Notes: a model not told the origin generated them from the sequence alone. A stretch of DNA of 64,000 nt from Adiantum capillus-veneris (GCA_014529385.2 CM043960.1:72865910-72929909), one strand, 5' to 3'. Positions 1-11,789 are shown, counted from the stretch's first letter. Numbers and translations: made by a program.

Positions 1-249
1 CCCGAGTCTTGAACCCATGAACTCCATGTTAACAACCTAGCACACTAACCATGCATGCACATGTATTTTGTTTCTCCCATGGCCACTTCACTTTGTAATA
101 AAGTAAACCTCCTAGGTAAAAGTAAACTTGGACAGAAAAAGTAAACTTAGATAGAATGGATGGTTGTTGCACACCATGGGAATTGTGCCTCAGTTCAATA
201 GTGTCCATCCCATCGCTTGGAGTTCATTTTGTACCTTGTGGTATATAAT
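1..249. other. No recognisable feature
   Basis: AT-rich sequence with many short in-frame stops on both strands. I recognise no gene, LTR end or repeat here. Confidence 0.5.
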
Positions 250-720
250 ATGTTGAGGCTAGAAAAGAAACCCAAGTTAGATCCAACCTAAATTAGGGTA
301 TCATCATTCACTATTGCCACCCAATTGTTTGCAAAGGATGAGCATGCTTTAGGTATAATTATAGCATGATTGGACACCAATTATGCTCACTTTGTGGATG
401 GGTGTACAAGTATACATGAAGCCTAGGATGTGTTGGAGAAACATTTTGGAGCTAAAAATAAACAAAGCAAATTAAAACATTTTGGAGCTAAAAATAAACA
501 AAGCAAAACATTTTGGAGCTAAAAATAAAAGAAAGGATTATACAAACTAAACCATACAAGGTGATGAGGACATTGTTAGCCTTGTCAACATGCTCAATAG
601 CATTTTTAGTTCTATATGCACCCCTCATGTCCATTTTTTAGTTGTTGATTTGAAGGATACCACAAAAACTTTTGAATAGCCAAAACATCAAAAGAAAAGC
701 CAAAATTCTAAAACAATGCT
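250..720 (+). pseudogene. Ty1-copia gag (UBN2-type) remnant
   Basis: Broken reading frames resemble the capsid region of plant Copia Gag. Around 330-450 one reads an A-L-G-I-I segment, a Y-A-H-F-V-D-G-C segment and then V-L-E-K-H-F-G-A-K, the usual spacing before a Lys-rich stretch in this family. In-frame stops, a triplicated 31-36 bp segment (440-531) and a second weak match near 575-660 (D-I-V-S-L-V-N) show that it is dead. No protease, integrase or reverse transcriptase follows. Family assignment is by eye. Confidence 0.45.
440..531. repeat. Triplicated 31-36 bp segment in gag relic
   Basis: The segment beginning acattttggagctaaaaata occurs three times head to tail (starts near 441, 477 and 508), the third copy shortened. 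It lies in the codons for K-H-F-G-A-K-N-K of the Copia gag relic, so it arose by local tandem duplication after or during decay. Confidence 0.85.
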
Positions 721-3060
721 TGAAAAAATGTGTTCTAGCTTGAGCTGCTAAAAATTTGAAGACATTCGATTGAGAGGAGAGTAAGAACAAAAAGTTTCCA
801 AAAGTCTAAGAAAATAGGGGTGATATGAGCAAAAATATAGTTTAATTTTCATAATCCATATAAAAATTGGCTTAAAGAGATATATGTACATTTGAAATAA
901 AGGTTCCCCCCAAACACTACTTCAAAAGAAAGGGTAATATAAGGTGTTGGAAAATCTATGAGACAGAGAAAGCGTGAAACTCTTTTTGCCACTCCCTTTC
1001 TCCCCAAAAATACTTTGAAATCGATATACATCTTGGTCGAGAATTGTTGAGCTTTCGACCCTGTTAAGAGGTCAAAATTAAGGCAAACCAAAGCAAAAAA
1101 TCTGAAAGCTCATCAACTCCTTAATCAACCAAAAAAATTCCCACTTGATGATAACAAGGTGATAATCAAAGATAACATAGGCATGTTAAAACTTAATAGG
1201 CTCCCTATAGCATGTATCTTAGAGCTTAGTCATGCTTTAGTGTATGGTTTTGAGCGGGGCTTGGAAAGAAACCAAGTCATAGTGCATGTCAAACATTCTT
1301 CGCACAACATTGTTGGCTTCATAATTGGAGCAAGCCCTCTTGCGGAATTACTATTTTGAAAAAATATAGCTTAAGGCTTTTTCCCCCCCTCTAGAATGCA
1401 AGCCTTGCTAAGATTTGAGAGTCATACAAAAGATTTTGCATTTTCTAGAAATGGAGTTCTTCATTCCCACTTCCCCCACTATAAGTAAAGGGCACTATTC
1501 TTGAAGAAAAATCTCATAGCATAATAACAATAATGGGCAATACAAAATTTACAAGCATTTTTTACACCTTTAGATTAGAGCTTTTCTGAAAGCTTAAAAC
1601 TAAACCATGGTAAATTTTGCAAGTTTTTATAAATGTAAATTTTTATGTCAAAGGTAAAAGACCAAAATTTAGCGAGTGCCTTATAATTGTTTATAGGTTT
1701 CTAGTGAACACTTCTTTTTGTGTAGATTTTTAAAAGAAAATATGCAAAGAAAATGTGAAAAAGTTTGAACTCTCTCTTTTTTGAGTCTGAAATGGAAGTG
1801 TGCACATTTAGGAAATGGCTTTTGACAGATTTTGAAGAAAAGAGATTACAAAACTCATAAAAGTATATGGAAACTGGGAAGCATATGTGAAGACTCGACA
1901 CTTTGAAATGAAATGTGTCCACTTCAAGGACACATATCCAACATTAGAAGGTAGACTACCTTTCATACCTCTTCTCTATGGCTTGTTTTAACAAGCCAAA
2001 ATTAGTGTGGACTTTAGCTTTGTTGGATTAGGCGGATTGCTACTAGAAGGCATCAAAGTGACTACACCTCCCTTAATGGTAATCAAAAGCATTGCCCAAG
2101 CTTCCTATCAAAACTCCAAGCTCTTATTTGGAATGAAGTGTAGAAGCTAGCAAGCCCATGTTGATAATGTCAATGTAGCTCTCAAGGTTGAGTCTCCAAG
2201 CTTCTTGAAAATAGATGAAAAATCCCTAAGATGCAAGATTAGAGAATCTTTAGGGTCAATAAATCTCTCATTATTGAAAACCCTATTGCAAATAGTGAGA
2301 GCTAATTAGGATTGATACTAGAGAAGCTAGTTGATAGGCTACAATACCACTAATTTCTACTAATTCATGCGTGTTACTCACGAATGAGAGTAATTTTGCA
2401 CAAAAAAATAGTAATTACACACTTTTGTGTGTAATTTCATGAATTAGTTGAAATTTGTGCATTGTGTGCTTGCATTTTGTTGCTAATGGACTCACAATTT
2501 CTTGAATTTTTTGTTAATTACAAGGCTAGGTGCTTGAAGAACCAATTAGTAATAAGGACATTTAACAAACGTGATTGAGGAACTTTGAATGTTTGCGCCC
2601 TAGATAAAGCACTATTATTGCACTAAAATTGATTTAAGTGATAGTGCCTTCACCCATTTTTGTTTGACAATGGTTGACGAGTTTGCATGTATATGCAAAA
2701 TCAGTATATGCACTTAATTTTTAGTACGTGTTTGTCAATTTTAGAAGCAACTACACTTAAAAGACATGCATATGCATAATTGGGCTTGTGTGTGTGCAAG
2801 CATGAGTGCGTTGTTGTGTAAATTGTCAACTTTTTGTTTTATTAATTGTGTGCTTGATTGAATCAAGTTTGACTATGGTTGCCAGGTTTGTACTTGATGA
2901 TAACCAACTTTACAGGGTTCCTTGCTCAATTTTATATGCTTTGATGATCCAAAAAACCACATTTGGGTACTTTTGGTAACTTTTAGAAATTTGAAGAATT
3001 CTACCCATTTGAAGGCTTTTTTATAATTTGAATCTTCAATTTTTTTAGAGTTGAGGGTAC
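721..3060. other. AT-rich DNA without recognisable genes
   Basis: About 2.3 kb with only short chance ORFs (at most about 80 codons, low complexity) on either strand. A few short direct repeats such as acgaatgag/taattttgca near 2380-2440 are visible. I see no transposon protein, LTR end or RNA gene. Confidence 0.5.
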
Positions 3061-3064
3061 GGAA

Positions 3065-3165
3065 CTAAAGCATGCTATTCTCTAGCCAAACATACTCTTC
3101 TTATAGGCTTCCTAGCCTACCTTTATGAGACCCCTTGGCATCTCATGCTTAGCCCAACTTGCCAA
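3065..3165. repeat. Dispersed about 100-bp repeat, copy 1
   Basis: The segment from 'aagcatgctattctc' through 'cctagcctacctttatgaga' to 'catgcttagcccaactt' recurs in the same orientation at about 4673-4768 with scattered substitutions. The two copies bracket the minisatellites between them and could be worn termini of one element, but I see no TG/CA ends or target duplication. Confidence 0.6.
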
Positions 3166-3639
3166 GGCCATGCCCCACCTTGGTCCTATTTTTGTTCGGA
3201 GATTACTCCCCCCTTGAAGGAGAGTTTTTGCCCTTGTAAACATCAATAAAACAACTATTCTTAAAAACATCATGTTCGCTTCGAGAATACCCAAATTTTC
3301 CTTTGTCTTCAAAGAGTTTTGACAGTTCATTTTCCTCTAGCTCCAGTGAGGATGGAAAAAAAGCAGAGGGAAAACCAGAAAAGTATGAAAAGCAAATTCT
3401 TGAAAAAGTCTAAAAGGCACAGGGATCCATCTAGCAGTTTAGAGGAGGAGACCTCAATGTTTTTCTAATATGAACCTACATTAGGTCACTTGTATTAGAT
3501 GACAATTATCAAATCAAACACTCATGTATGGAGCTATCTTCTCATAGAAAAAAATGAATTGAATGATTGCAATCACTATCTTCTTAAGATACTATTCCTT
3601 TGGTCAAAAGGAATCTCTGATCTTTTTGTTTAGATTTGA

Positions 3640-3915
3640 TACTAGTGGTAGAGCCTACCTCAAACGAGATTCTCTAAGTGAGCAAAACTTATTGCTCTCA
3701 CTAGTTAACTAATAATGGATCCTATCTCAAGAGAGATGCTCTAACTAAGAAAAAAACATATTTCTTACATTTTTCAACTATTAGTAGAGCCTAGCTCAAG
3801 CGAGACGCTCTCACTAAGCAAAACTTGTTGCTCACTCTTCTCAACTAATAGTAGAGTCTATCTCAAGGGAGATACTCTTAACTATGCAAAACATATTGCT
3901 CTCTCTTCCAAAACC
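3640..3915. repeat. Minisatellite, four units of about 68 bp
   Basis: Four consecutive diverged units share the frame 'ta-ta-gtagagcctatctcaagcgagat-ctct-aacta-gcaaaac-tattgctct-tctcaac'. Unit starts lie near 3640, 3710, 3778 and 3845. The units differ by substitutions and small indels, so the array is old. No ORF spans it. Confidence 0.8.
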
Positions 3916-4189
3916 TAGAATGCTTCTTACTAATGCAAATTAGTCAAGTGATTGATGGAGCATTTGGACTTGCATGTGACACCTAACAAAAGGTTGGTGG
4001 CCTATGTCTAAGTCCAAGGTACATTTACTCTCCACATGTGGAGTAAATCCGAAACTAGTGTTGTTCATTGTGAAAGAAGAAGAGCCTTCTTAATGGGATC
4101 CCTAAAACTTCTTAACTCCATAATCTAATGGATATTGCAATGTGCCAATCATGGATGCACAAGAACTACACCTACATCCATATGCTTAA

Positions 4190-4600
4190 AGGTTTCTAAG
4201 TTGAGCAGCCAAACATGCTCCTAGATATGATCAAGGCTAATGTCAAATTATACACTCATAGTGTCTCGATATAGGAAAAATGGATCTTGGTTTTCACATC
4301 TTCCAACACATTACACTCATACTGCTACACAATGCCTCTAGGTTGAGTAGCCCAAGGTACCCTTAGATGTGAACAAAAATTGCCTCAAACCACACACTCG
4401 TAGTGTTCTAAAATGGGCAACACAATTTGTACTTGCTCATAGCCATATATGCATCAAAATATTCCAAAAATATAATATGGATGCTAAAAATTGAACCAGA
4501 AACCTATCTACGGCACACTCAATTTCTTTATGTAGTGGAAATTGAGCTTGGTTTCCACTTTTCCAAGGTGTTATACTCAACATACACCATACCATCTTGT
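4190..4600. repeat. Imperfect about 138-bp tandem repeat
   Basis: A segment containing 'taagttgagcagcc', 'ctcctagatatga' and 'acactcatagtgt' near 4193-4270 is followed by a diverged copy near 4331-4410 ('taggttgagtagccc', 'cccttagatgtga', 'acactcgtagtgt'). A third, weaker match lies near 4540-4600. Old tandem duplication with no coding potential. Confidence 0.5.
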
Positions 4601-4672
4601 AGACATATTGCAATAGAATTGTTGAAAACCAAAACTAGAAGCACACTATGTACTTGATCTTAGCTTTTGGAC

Positions 4673-4768
4673 ATACTGAAGCATGCTAATCTCCATCCAA
4701 CCATACTCCTCTTGTAGGATTCCTAGCCTACCTTTAAGAGACCCCTTGACATCTAATGCTTAGCCAAC
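4673..4768. repeat. Dispersed about 100-bp repeat, copy 2
   Basis: Direct-orientation partner of the segment at 3065-3165: same 'cctagcctaccttta-gagacccctt' core and same flanks, with roughly one difference in five bases by eye. Confidence 0.6.
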
Positions 4769-4939
4769 CTTACAATTTTTTGCTTGGACTTACTGCCTCA
4801 AGAGTCGAATCCATTGAAGTTGATGACCACCCTAGCAAGGAGCCTAGCTATGACATGACCCAACCAAAGGAAGAAGACGAGGTCTGCTCCCTTGTAGGTG
4901 GTCTCTCATTCAACATGTACAAGAGATTGGTTTGTAAGT

Positions 4940-5745
4940 ATTAACTTAATCTCTCTATAATCTCCCTATACCTATACCCTCTCTACATCTCTCTATCCTA
5001 TCTACGTAACTTAAAATCTACCCCACACCCAATCTCTCTCTAATTTCTCTATACCCTCTCTACATCTCTCTGCCATATCTATCTAGCATAAAATTTATCC
5101 TACACCCAATATCTACCCTCTATATAGAGAGGGTAGATAGATAGAGAAATGTACAAAGAGAGTTCTCTCTCTCTCTCTCTCTCTCTCTCTATACACCTCT
5201 TCTCTATTCTCTACACCTAATCTCTACCTAATCTACACCCCTCGATCTATCTAAGTAAGGTAGAGAGAGAGGTAGATATCAATTGTCACACTTAATCTCA
5301 ACTTAATCTGAGGCTAAAGAACACAAAGAGAGAGGTAGATAGAGAGTGCATAGAGAGAGAGAGGGTAAATTGAGGTAAATAGAGAGGGTGTAGAGAGAGA
5401 GAGAGTCCATCTCTCTCTCTCTCTCTCTCTTTACACCTTATCTCTACCTAATCTACACACCTCTATCTCTCTACCTAAGGTAGATAGAGAGGGTGTAGAA
5501 AGAGGTAGATCAAGGTAGATAGAGGGAAGCATAGAGGGAGAGGTAATCTCTGTCCTCTACACCTAATCCGAGGCTAGAGATGGTGTAGTGAGAGAGGTAA
5601 ATAGAGGTAGATGGAGAAGGCACAGAGAGAGAGGTAGATATATTTAATCTATCTATTAATCTCTCTACACCTATCTCTATCTAGTCTTTATTTAAGGTAG
5701 ATAAATAGGCCATAGAGAGGGAGACATACATAGAGAGAGAGGTAG
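4940..5745. repeat. Purine/pyrimidine-rich degenerate repeat block
   Basis: About 800 bp built almost entirely from variants of 'tctctacacctaatctctaccta' and its complement 'taggtagagagaggtgtagaga'. Blocks of pyrimidine strand alternate with blocks of purine strand (for example 4945-5120 mostly C/T, 5120-5160 mostly A/G, 5164-5300 C/T then A/G), so many inverted repeats exist, including an almost symmetrical one around 5112-5137. It includes a pure (CT)n run at 5165-5190. No coding potential. Confidence 0.8.
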
Positions 5746-6759
5746 ATAATATTTTGTATGATCCAACGGTCATTTGATAGATTATGACCCAAAGAATGTG
5801 ACCATGCAAAAAAGTGAAATCTTTAACGGTTCATTTTTTTAAATTTACGTAGACACTCTTTAGTTCTCATCCTACTATCTGCAAAAAAAATTTATGCTTT
5901 ATAAACTTGCTCGGATGATCCTTGAATAGTATAAAAAGCTGACCACACTGCATCTTCTTGTGCGATAGAACTTTTCTTTTCTTTTTTTCGATACATGTTT
6001 TGCCAACTTCAAGGTCTTCAAATTCTATCATGTGTGTACTATTTGAATTCTTATTGGGAAAATAGGTAGCTTCTTTGAAGGCCCACATGAGGAGCATTTG
6101 TCCATCAAACCCTTCAGTGGGAAAAGAAACTTGGACCGCTAGCCTTTGAGCATGAAACTGATTCCCAAAGCTTTGTAAGGCTAGGGAATTTTTTTGTATG
6201 AGCATTGCATTTCACATCTACACCAAAAATGTCACATTGATAGCTAAACACTTTCCCATGCACACGATAAGAAACTTGACTTATATGGTTCAAGGCATCC
6301 CTCAAGTATGACATTTGAACATGCGTGATGCAACAACAACTGTATTGATCTCAAAGCTTGTGTACAAAATAAGGCTTCAACTTTTCAAATGTCCTCTGGT
6401 GAATTTGTACGTCTGGGTAGTCACTCTATTTGAAGGCAAGAAAGAATTCTACGTGCATTAAATAATGATAATCAATACACTTTTTGGCAAAATCCAAAAT
6501 TATTTTCAACGTGCAAAATTAAAATCAATCTGGTGGGAGTTTGTATCAGGCTCGTGACACTTTTGTGGTCAGTGGAAGGAGAAAAATAATAAGAACGTGA
6601 GTCAACCCACAACCAAACAAGTGAAGGGGCACCACCTTGTTATAGGATGCGAATTAGGATGCAAGAGATATTTTGCAAAAACCAAGAAGAGGCACAACAA
6701 AACACACACAAGAAATCTCACACGAAGACACATACCAAATGGAGCAAGAGAGATATAAA

Positions 6760-6760
<1 letters not shown>
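5746..6760. other. No recognisable gene
   Basis: Two overlapping minus-strand ORFs of about 112 and 66 codons (5867-6314) are present. They match no family I know, carry no motif and overlap each other in different frames, so I treat them as chance ORFs. The rest is AT-rich and featureless. Confidence 0.45.

Positions 6761-6762
<2 letters not shown>

Positions 6763-6819
<57 letters not shown>
6763..6819. repeat. (GA)n microsatellite
   Basis: Uninterrupted GA dinucleotide run of about 28 units. The R-E-R-E or S-L-S-L ORFs across it are artefacts of the repeat. Confidence 0.98.
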
Positions 6820-6824
<5 letters not shown>

Positions 6825-6935
6825 GAACTTGTGCAATACCTCGTTTGTGACTTGGAAATGGAGGTGGTTTGTTACGATGCTGTCACAAATCTTGTACAAA
6901 ACTAAATCAATGCTTCGTGAATGCTAAACATTGAC

Positions 6936-6936
<1 letters not shown>

Positions 6937-7009
<73 letters not shown>
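6937..7009. repeat. (AC)n microsatellite
   Basis: Uninterrupted AC dinucleotide run of about 36 units, 120 bp after the GA run. Confidence 0.98.
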
Positions 7010-7011
<2 letters not shown>

Positions 7012-7575
7012 GTCTTAGGGTGTGGGAGACCTCTCACCACCATACCCTCTTAGAATGGACACAAACTTGGCAATGAAAACACACTAAAGACTTTCTCAAA
7101 CAAGTTTAAATGATAGAACTTAAAAGACACAAGTCACCTTGAATTCGCCAAACTACATTGCACAAGTGGAAAGACGAAGATTTGAAAGCCGAATCGCGCC
7201 TTTGAAGCACCAAACCTCAATTTTATTGTGACGGAGTAGCATATACAATAGTGGTTTTGAGATTTTAAACTCACACTCTCTCACTTGCAATGTGTAGCAT
7301 GAAAGCTTCTGTCACACAAAGGTGAAGCTCAAAAAGTGGTTCCTACACCTAAGTCTCTCCTCACGCATATAGTGTCGAGATGCTATGTGGGAACTATGAG
7401 ATTAGAGATCTGGATGAGAGGTAATTTACAAGAAAGAGAGGGGTCTATTTACAAGTTGAAGACCCTTCATTAAGGTTATTGGTAACCCTATTTTACAAGC
7501 TAATCAAATAAAAAATAGGATTTTTTTGAGTATCAAAACATTACGTGCCTTCTTTGTCTACTTGAGTCATCGATG

Positions 7576-7632
<57 letters not shown>

Positions 7633-8599
7633 ACTATAGGTACATGTCTTGAGGTAGGTGACTTTTAAGGTTAGGTCACTGGATGTTTGTGTTAGTAGGC
7701 TAGTAATTAGTGTTAATAATCACTAAAAAGTTAATGATACATTTACAATGTGTAGAAGTTTTGGACTTACTTGTGTAGGTTTGCAAAAACAATTGCCGAT
7801 CCTCTTCTTCTTCTCTTCTTATGCCATCGCCGCCAAGGTTGAACACCATGATAAACATACTGATTTTAGAGAAGAGGTAAGAAGGAATTGAAACCTAGAG
7901 GTGATAGAGAGAGGCATATAGATGGTGTATGTACATGTAGAGTTCATATGAGAGCTATTGAGGTGAGAGGGGAGGTTAATGATGAAGAGGGTGAGAGAGG
8001 CCATGGAAGGTGCAGGTTTGAGTGAGAGATAGAGAGGAATGATTGTGTGTGTGTGTGTGTGGTAGTGTAAAAAGGTGAGAGAAGACTAAGGTTGACTCTT
8101 GTGTGAGAGAATCGATAGATTGGGATCCGCCAAAAAATTATTATCTCCCTAGTGGTAGCTCCAAAAATTATGATTTTTTTTGAGGTGATTATTCAGCTAG
8201 TGTGCTATATTTTTAATTTAGACTACTTATTTAAAATTGGAATGGAAGTGGATGCCAAAAATCTCACCAAAATATATGTTGTTTATTCCTACAAGAGTCT
8301 TCTAGTGACCCCTCTTTTGTTGAATTTGCATAAGGCTCCAAGGGCGAGCCCCTCTTTGCATGAGAGCATGACCTAATAGATTCTTAAGGATTAGAAACCA
8401 TGCATGGATTATGATTATTCACAATTATGATATATGGATATTATGAAAAAAAATTGGTTAGTTTATAAACAGGTTACGGAATCTAGAATAGTGTCACCTG
8501 TATATAAATATAAAAATAAAACATATAAAATTATAGGAAATTAAATAAGGGATATCCTCATCTGTTTTTATTTATGTAGGTTTATTTACAAAAAGTAAG
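7010..8599. other. No gene; two short microsatellites
   Basis: Contains (GA)n at 7578-7628 and (GT)n at 8041-8061. Otherwise AT-rich with only short chance ORFs. No transposon protein or LTR terminus recognised. Confidence 0.5.
7578..7628. repeat. (GA)n microsatellite
   Basis: Uninterrupted GA run of about 25 units. Confidence 0.97.
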
Positions 8600-9115
8600 A
8601 AAAAGTGCATATAGAAAATAGTACTTTAGTAAAAGGGAATGAGTGGGTGAAATGTATTTTTGTGTTTTTTCTTGGATTGGGCTCACACCAACATTTAAAG
8701 ATGCTTGGATGAAAATATTTATTTATGGAATAAAGAGTATGCACAATGGTAAGAAAAATTGGGTAATGGTGATGAGTCAATGTACATAGCATACTTAGAC
8801 AAATAATGTACTCTATGTATAAATATTTAAATATATACCAAAATAATAATAATAAAAATACTCATATTTATGTCCTATATACAATGAAAAACTTACATCC
8901 AAATGGGCCATAAAATTTTTTATTTTAATTTTTTGACTCAACAGCCCAGTAACTAGCTAGCTAAGGGTTTTCAAGAAGATATGAAAAAAGTCTCCTAACA
9001 CACACACGTCTATGTACATTGAAAAGGTGAGGATAGCCATACTATTTAAGTGATCTCTCTAGGGTAAGGTAGCTTACTATGGCAAATACAGATAGCCAAA
9101 AAATGGCTATCATTA
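8600..9115 (-). repeat. Dispersed non-coding repeat, copy 1
   Basis: Read on the minus strand, this segment aligns with 31,822-32,300 on the plus strand over about 500 bp. Shared landmarks are 'tgatagccattttt-ggct', 'agctacctcaccct', 'tgctatgtacattgactca', 'tttttcttaccatt-tgcatactctttattccata' and the 'gcccatttg' segment. Only non-coding sequence is shared, so it looks like a MITE or a solo element. Terminal inverted repeats could not be fixed. Confidence 0.65.
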
Positions 9116-9140
9116 GCCCTCCCCCAAGATGATGGTACAT

Positions 9141-9527
9141 TCATGTGCCATCAAAAGGCATCATTTCTAATGAGAGTGGTTTTGAGTCCTCTAGGATATT
9201 TGGTATCTCTACAAGATTTTCATTGTGTAGCTCTAGCTTGTCATTTTGACTTGAGTTATACACACACATCATGTAGAAAAAACTACACAAGATAATAGCT
9301 CTTTGACAATGCTTTGGTAGATCCTTTGGTAGATCCTTTGGTAGAAGGCGACTCAAATAGTGCTTTAGTTGATACCCATTCACCTTCTTGGAGTGCTCTT
9401 TGTCATTCAAGTCCATGAGCTGGTTGTAACATGAGTTGAATGCCTTCTTGATAACATATGGACCTTGCCATTGAGTATTGAATTTGACTTCAAATCTATT
9501 ATCAAGAAGATTGTCATACCTTAGCAC
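9141..9527 (-). pseudogene. Ty3-gypsy integrase C-terminal fragment
   Basis: The 128-codon frame contains L-R-Y-D-N near its start, then Q-W-Q-G-P-Y-V-I-K-K-A-F and V-N-G-Y-Q-L-K-H-Y-L. This is the usual end of plant Gypsy pol, where the integrase tail folds as a small beta barrel. A P-K-D-L motif follows three times in tandem, then unrelated sequence. The rest of pol is absent upstream (to the right), so this is a truncated relic. It resembles the tail of the pol relic ending near 44,724 but on the other strand. Confidence 0.7.
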
Positions 9528-9529
9528 AA

Positions 9530-10385
9530 GAGTCCACTTTTAGGGGATGTGTCACATGATGACTTTTCCAAGTTTGGCTGAAGCGGGTGATTGTTAAGGT
9601 GAACCCAAACTTGGGCAGCCAAGGGTGCGAACATATTGTAAGATTTATAAAAGCCCTTGAAAGTAATAAAAAATACTCTTTCATTTTGCTTATCTACTAG
9701 TGGAGCTCATCTACCTTATATTCTTTCTTGTCGGCTTCTCACTCTCCATAGCCATTGAGGGCCGCTTCAAATTTTACTCCGTCTCTCTCTTGGTATGCAC
9801 TTGGTGTGGCAAGGCTTCAAGGACCCAAGGAGGAGGAGGGACCCGTTGCAAAAAACTCTATGTATATATTTTGTATATAGCTATGGTTTTGACACATTTG
9901 GATCTCAAAAATAAGGAGAGGTAGGAACAAACCTATGAAAAGAAAAAAAACATTGGATGCTGATTCTACCCGACGGTAACTACAGGTGAAGAGTAAAAGT
10001 CAATAGTGAAAGGGAGAAGAATTTTATGCATTATTGAATTGGAGTCAAAAAAACATTATCAAAAAATCCAAGCATAATTCACTTGTGGACATAAGGCTTG
10101 CACATGAAGCCAAGAGGGGACCACTTGGAAAACTTTTGATAGGGAAAAGACGAACACATATTTTTGTGGGAATTTTCTCTATTTTGTTCATTCCAAATCG
10201 GAAAAAAATTTCAACAACAAAGTTGTAGGCGTGAGCTGATCTTTTAGCTCGTATTTTTCTTATAATTTTTGGAGCTACTCTTTGGGAGGTATGGCCGAAA
10301 TGGTGGAGCCTATCTGTCCACTTAGGAAGAAGTCAAGGTTATCTAACTATAAGGAAGATACATCTTTTAAAAAATATCAAAATAG
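9530..10385. other. No recognisable gene
   Basis: Short ORFs only (for example 74 codons on plus at 9700-9924) without motifs. No LTR end or tandem repeat seen. Confidence 0.45.
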
Positions 10386-10388
10386 CTC

Positions 10389-10465
10389 TTATGTCGTCCC
10401 TATACAAAAACATTATAGTTGGACATGTGTCTGACTACATTGTTTTTTCATAGCGACGACATGAT
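10389..10465. repeat. Compact hairpin element with ATGTCGTC ends
   Basis: The left arm ATGTCGTCCCTATACAAAAA and the right arm ending CATAGCGACGACAT are imperfect reverse complements and enclose about 30 bp. The same terminal sequences, ATGTCGTC with CTAT and its complement, bound the larger array at 11,019-11,753. This looks like a one-unit relative of that array. Confidence 0.7.
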
Positions 10466-11018
10466 AAGAGTTTACCAACATTTTTACAAACAACATTAAT
10501 ATTGGAACGGATTACCTCATTATGAGAAGACAACTATTTGAATTGATGGAACAAGGAGAAATTTGAAGAAAACATGAAGGTTTGGTTAAAATTGAATATG
10601 TGAAGCGAGAGAAGAAGGCCCAATGTAAGTCAACCTTGAATCGACTTCTTGGATCAATGTGGAGTCTTGAATGGAGCTAATTGAAAAATATTTACAAAAA
10701 TCTTGTTCGAGTGCGAGGGCCTCCATATATAGAAGTGCACACTTAGTAAGGTAAAATATGAACTAACACGATTTACGATGCATGGATTTGATCGTTATGC
10801 ATGGATTTGACCATTGGGCACAAGGTGCATGATTAGCATGATGACATTCTATTTATAGCTCTCCAAGGGGCTATATATAACATTTTAAGATCAATCTGTT
10901 CTATTTTGTGAAAGTCTTCTTTGCAAATTCCAAAGCTAAAGAGCTCAAAATGTTCTTAAGAAAACATAAAGGTAAGTATTTTAATTCGGATTTTTTTTGT
11001 AGTGTTTTTTGTGTGTTT

Positions 11019-11753
11019 ATGTCGTCTCTATGTGAAAATAGAACACCGACAGACAACCATCCAATTGCTGTGTTTTTGCATAGCAAAGACACAAACTTGC
11101 AAGAAAACATACCTATTGAGTCACTCATATGCAAAACTAGATAGCCGTCCGAGTGCTCTACTTTTGCATAGCAAAGACACAACATATTGTGTCACCCTTA
11201 TGCAAAAATAGAACACCCAGACACCCGTCTGGACGCTCTATTTTTGCATAGCAAAGACACAATGTCATGCATCAATAGTATATTTTTGTAAACCTATTGT
11301 GTTGCTTGTATGCAAAAATAGAGTACTCGGACGGCCCTCCGAGTGCTCTATTTTTGCATAGCAAAGACACAACGTATTGTGTTGCCCATATGCAAAAGTA
11401 GAATACTCAGACACAAGTCGCCGTCTGAGTGCTCTATTTTTGCATAACAAAGACACAACGTATTGTGTCGCCCATATGCAAAAGTAGAACGCTCAGACAC
11501 AAGACCAGGTGCTCTATTTTTGCATAGCAAAGACACAACGTAATGCGTCAATGATATATTTTTTAAAACCTATTGTGTCACCCGTATATGAAAATACAGC
11601 ACCAGAGTGATCTATTTTTTCATAGCAAAGACACAAGGTTAGAAATTAGAAGTATATTTTTTTAATATGTCGTGTCGTCCGTATGCAAAAATGGAACACC
11701 CGAATAGCCTTCCGTGTGCTCTATTTTTGCATAGCGATGACATATGACTATGG
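11019..11753. repeat. Palindromic satellite-like array, about 8 inverted units
   Basis: Two complementary arms alternate along the whole segment. One is CTCTATTTTTGCATAGCAAA (near 11070, 11156, 11236, 11346, 11432, 11512, 11610, 11719), the other TATGCAAAAATAGAACAC (near 11030, 11128, 11199, 11310, 11389, 11476, 11587, 11682). Period is 70-110 bp. Between the arms lie two further palindromes: GACACAACGTATTGTGTC, and a CpG-containing one around ACTCGGACGGCCCTCCGAGT (11325-11345). The array begins ATGTCGTCTCTATG and ends CATAGCGATGACAT, which are themselves inverted repeats. Short ORFs inside (repeated cysteine/tyrosine peptides) are translations of the repeat. Confidence 0.9.
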
Positions 11754-11789
11754 TTGTTTAAGGATGAATATCACTAAGAAATTCTCAAA

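Noticed and set aside
5867-6314. 112- and 66-codon overlapping minus ORFs
   Set aside because: Overlap in different frames, no motif, no relatives in the window.
6647-6927. ORFs encoding long R-E-R-E or S-L-S-L runs at GA microsatellites (also at 16,095-16,403 and 17,649-17,849)
   Set aside because: They are translations of (GA)n and (CT)n dinucleotide runs and occur on both strands; no coding signal outside the repeat.
11001-11551. Several Cys/Tyr/Lys-rich small ORFs repeating 'L-C-Y-A-K-I-E-H-S'
   Set aside because: They are frames of the palindromic repeat array, present on both strands with equal likelihood.
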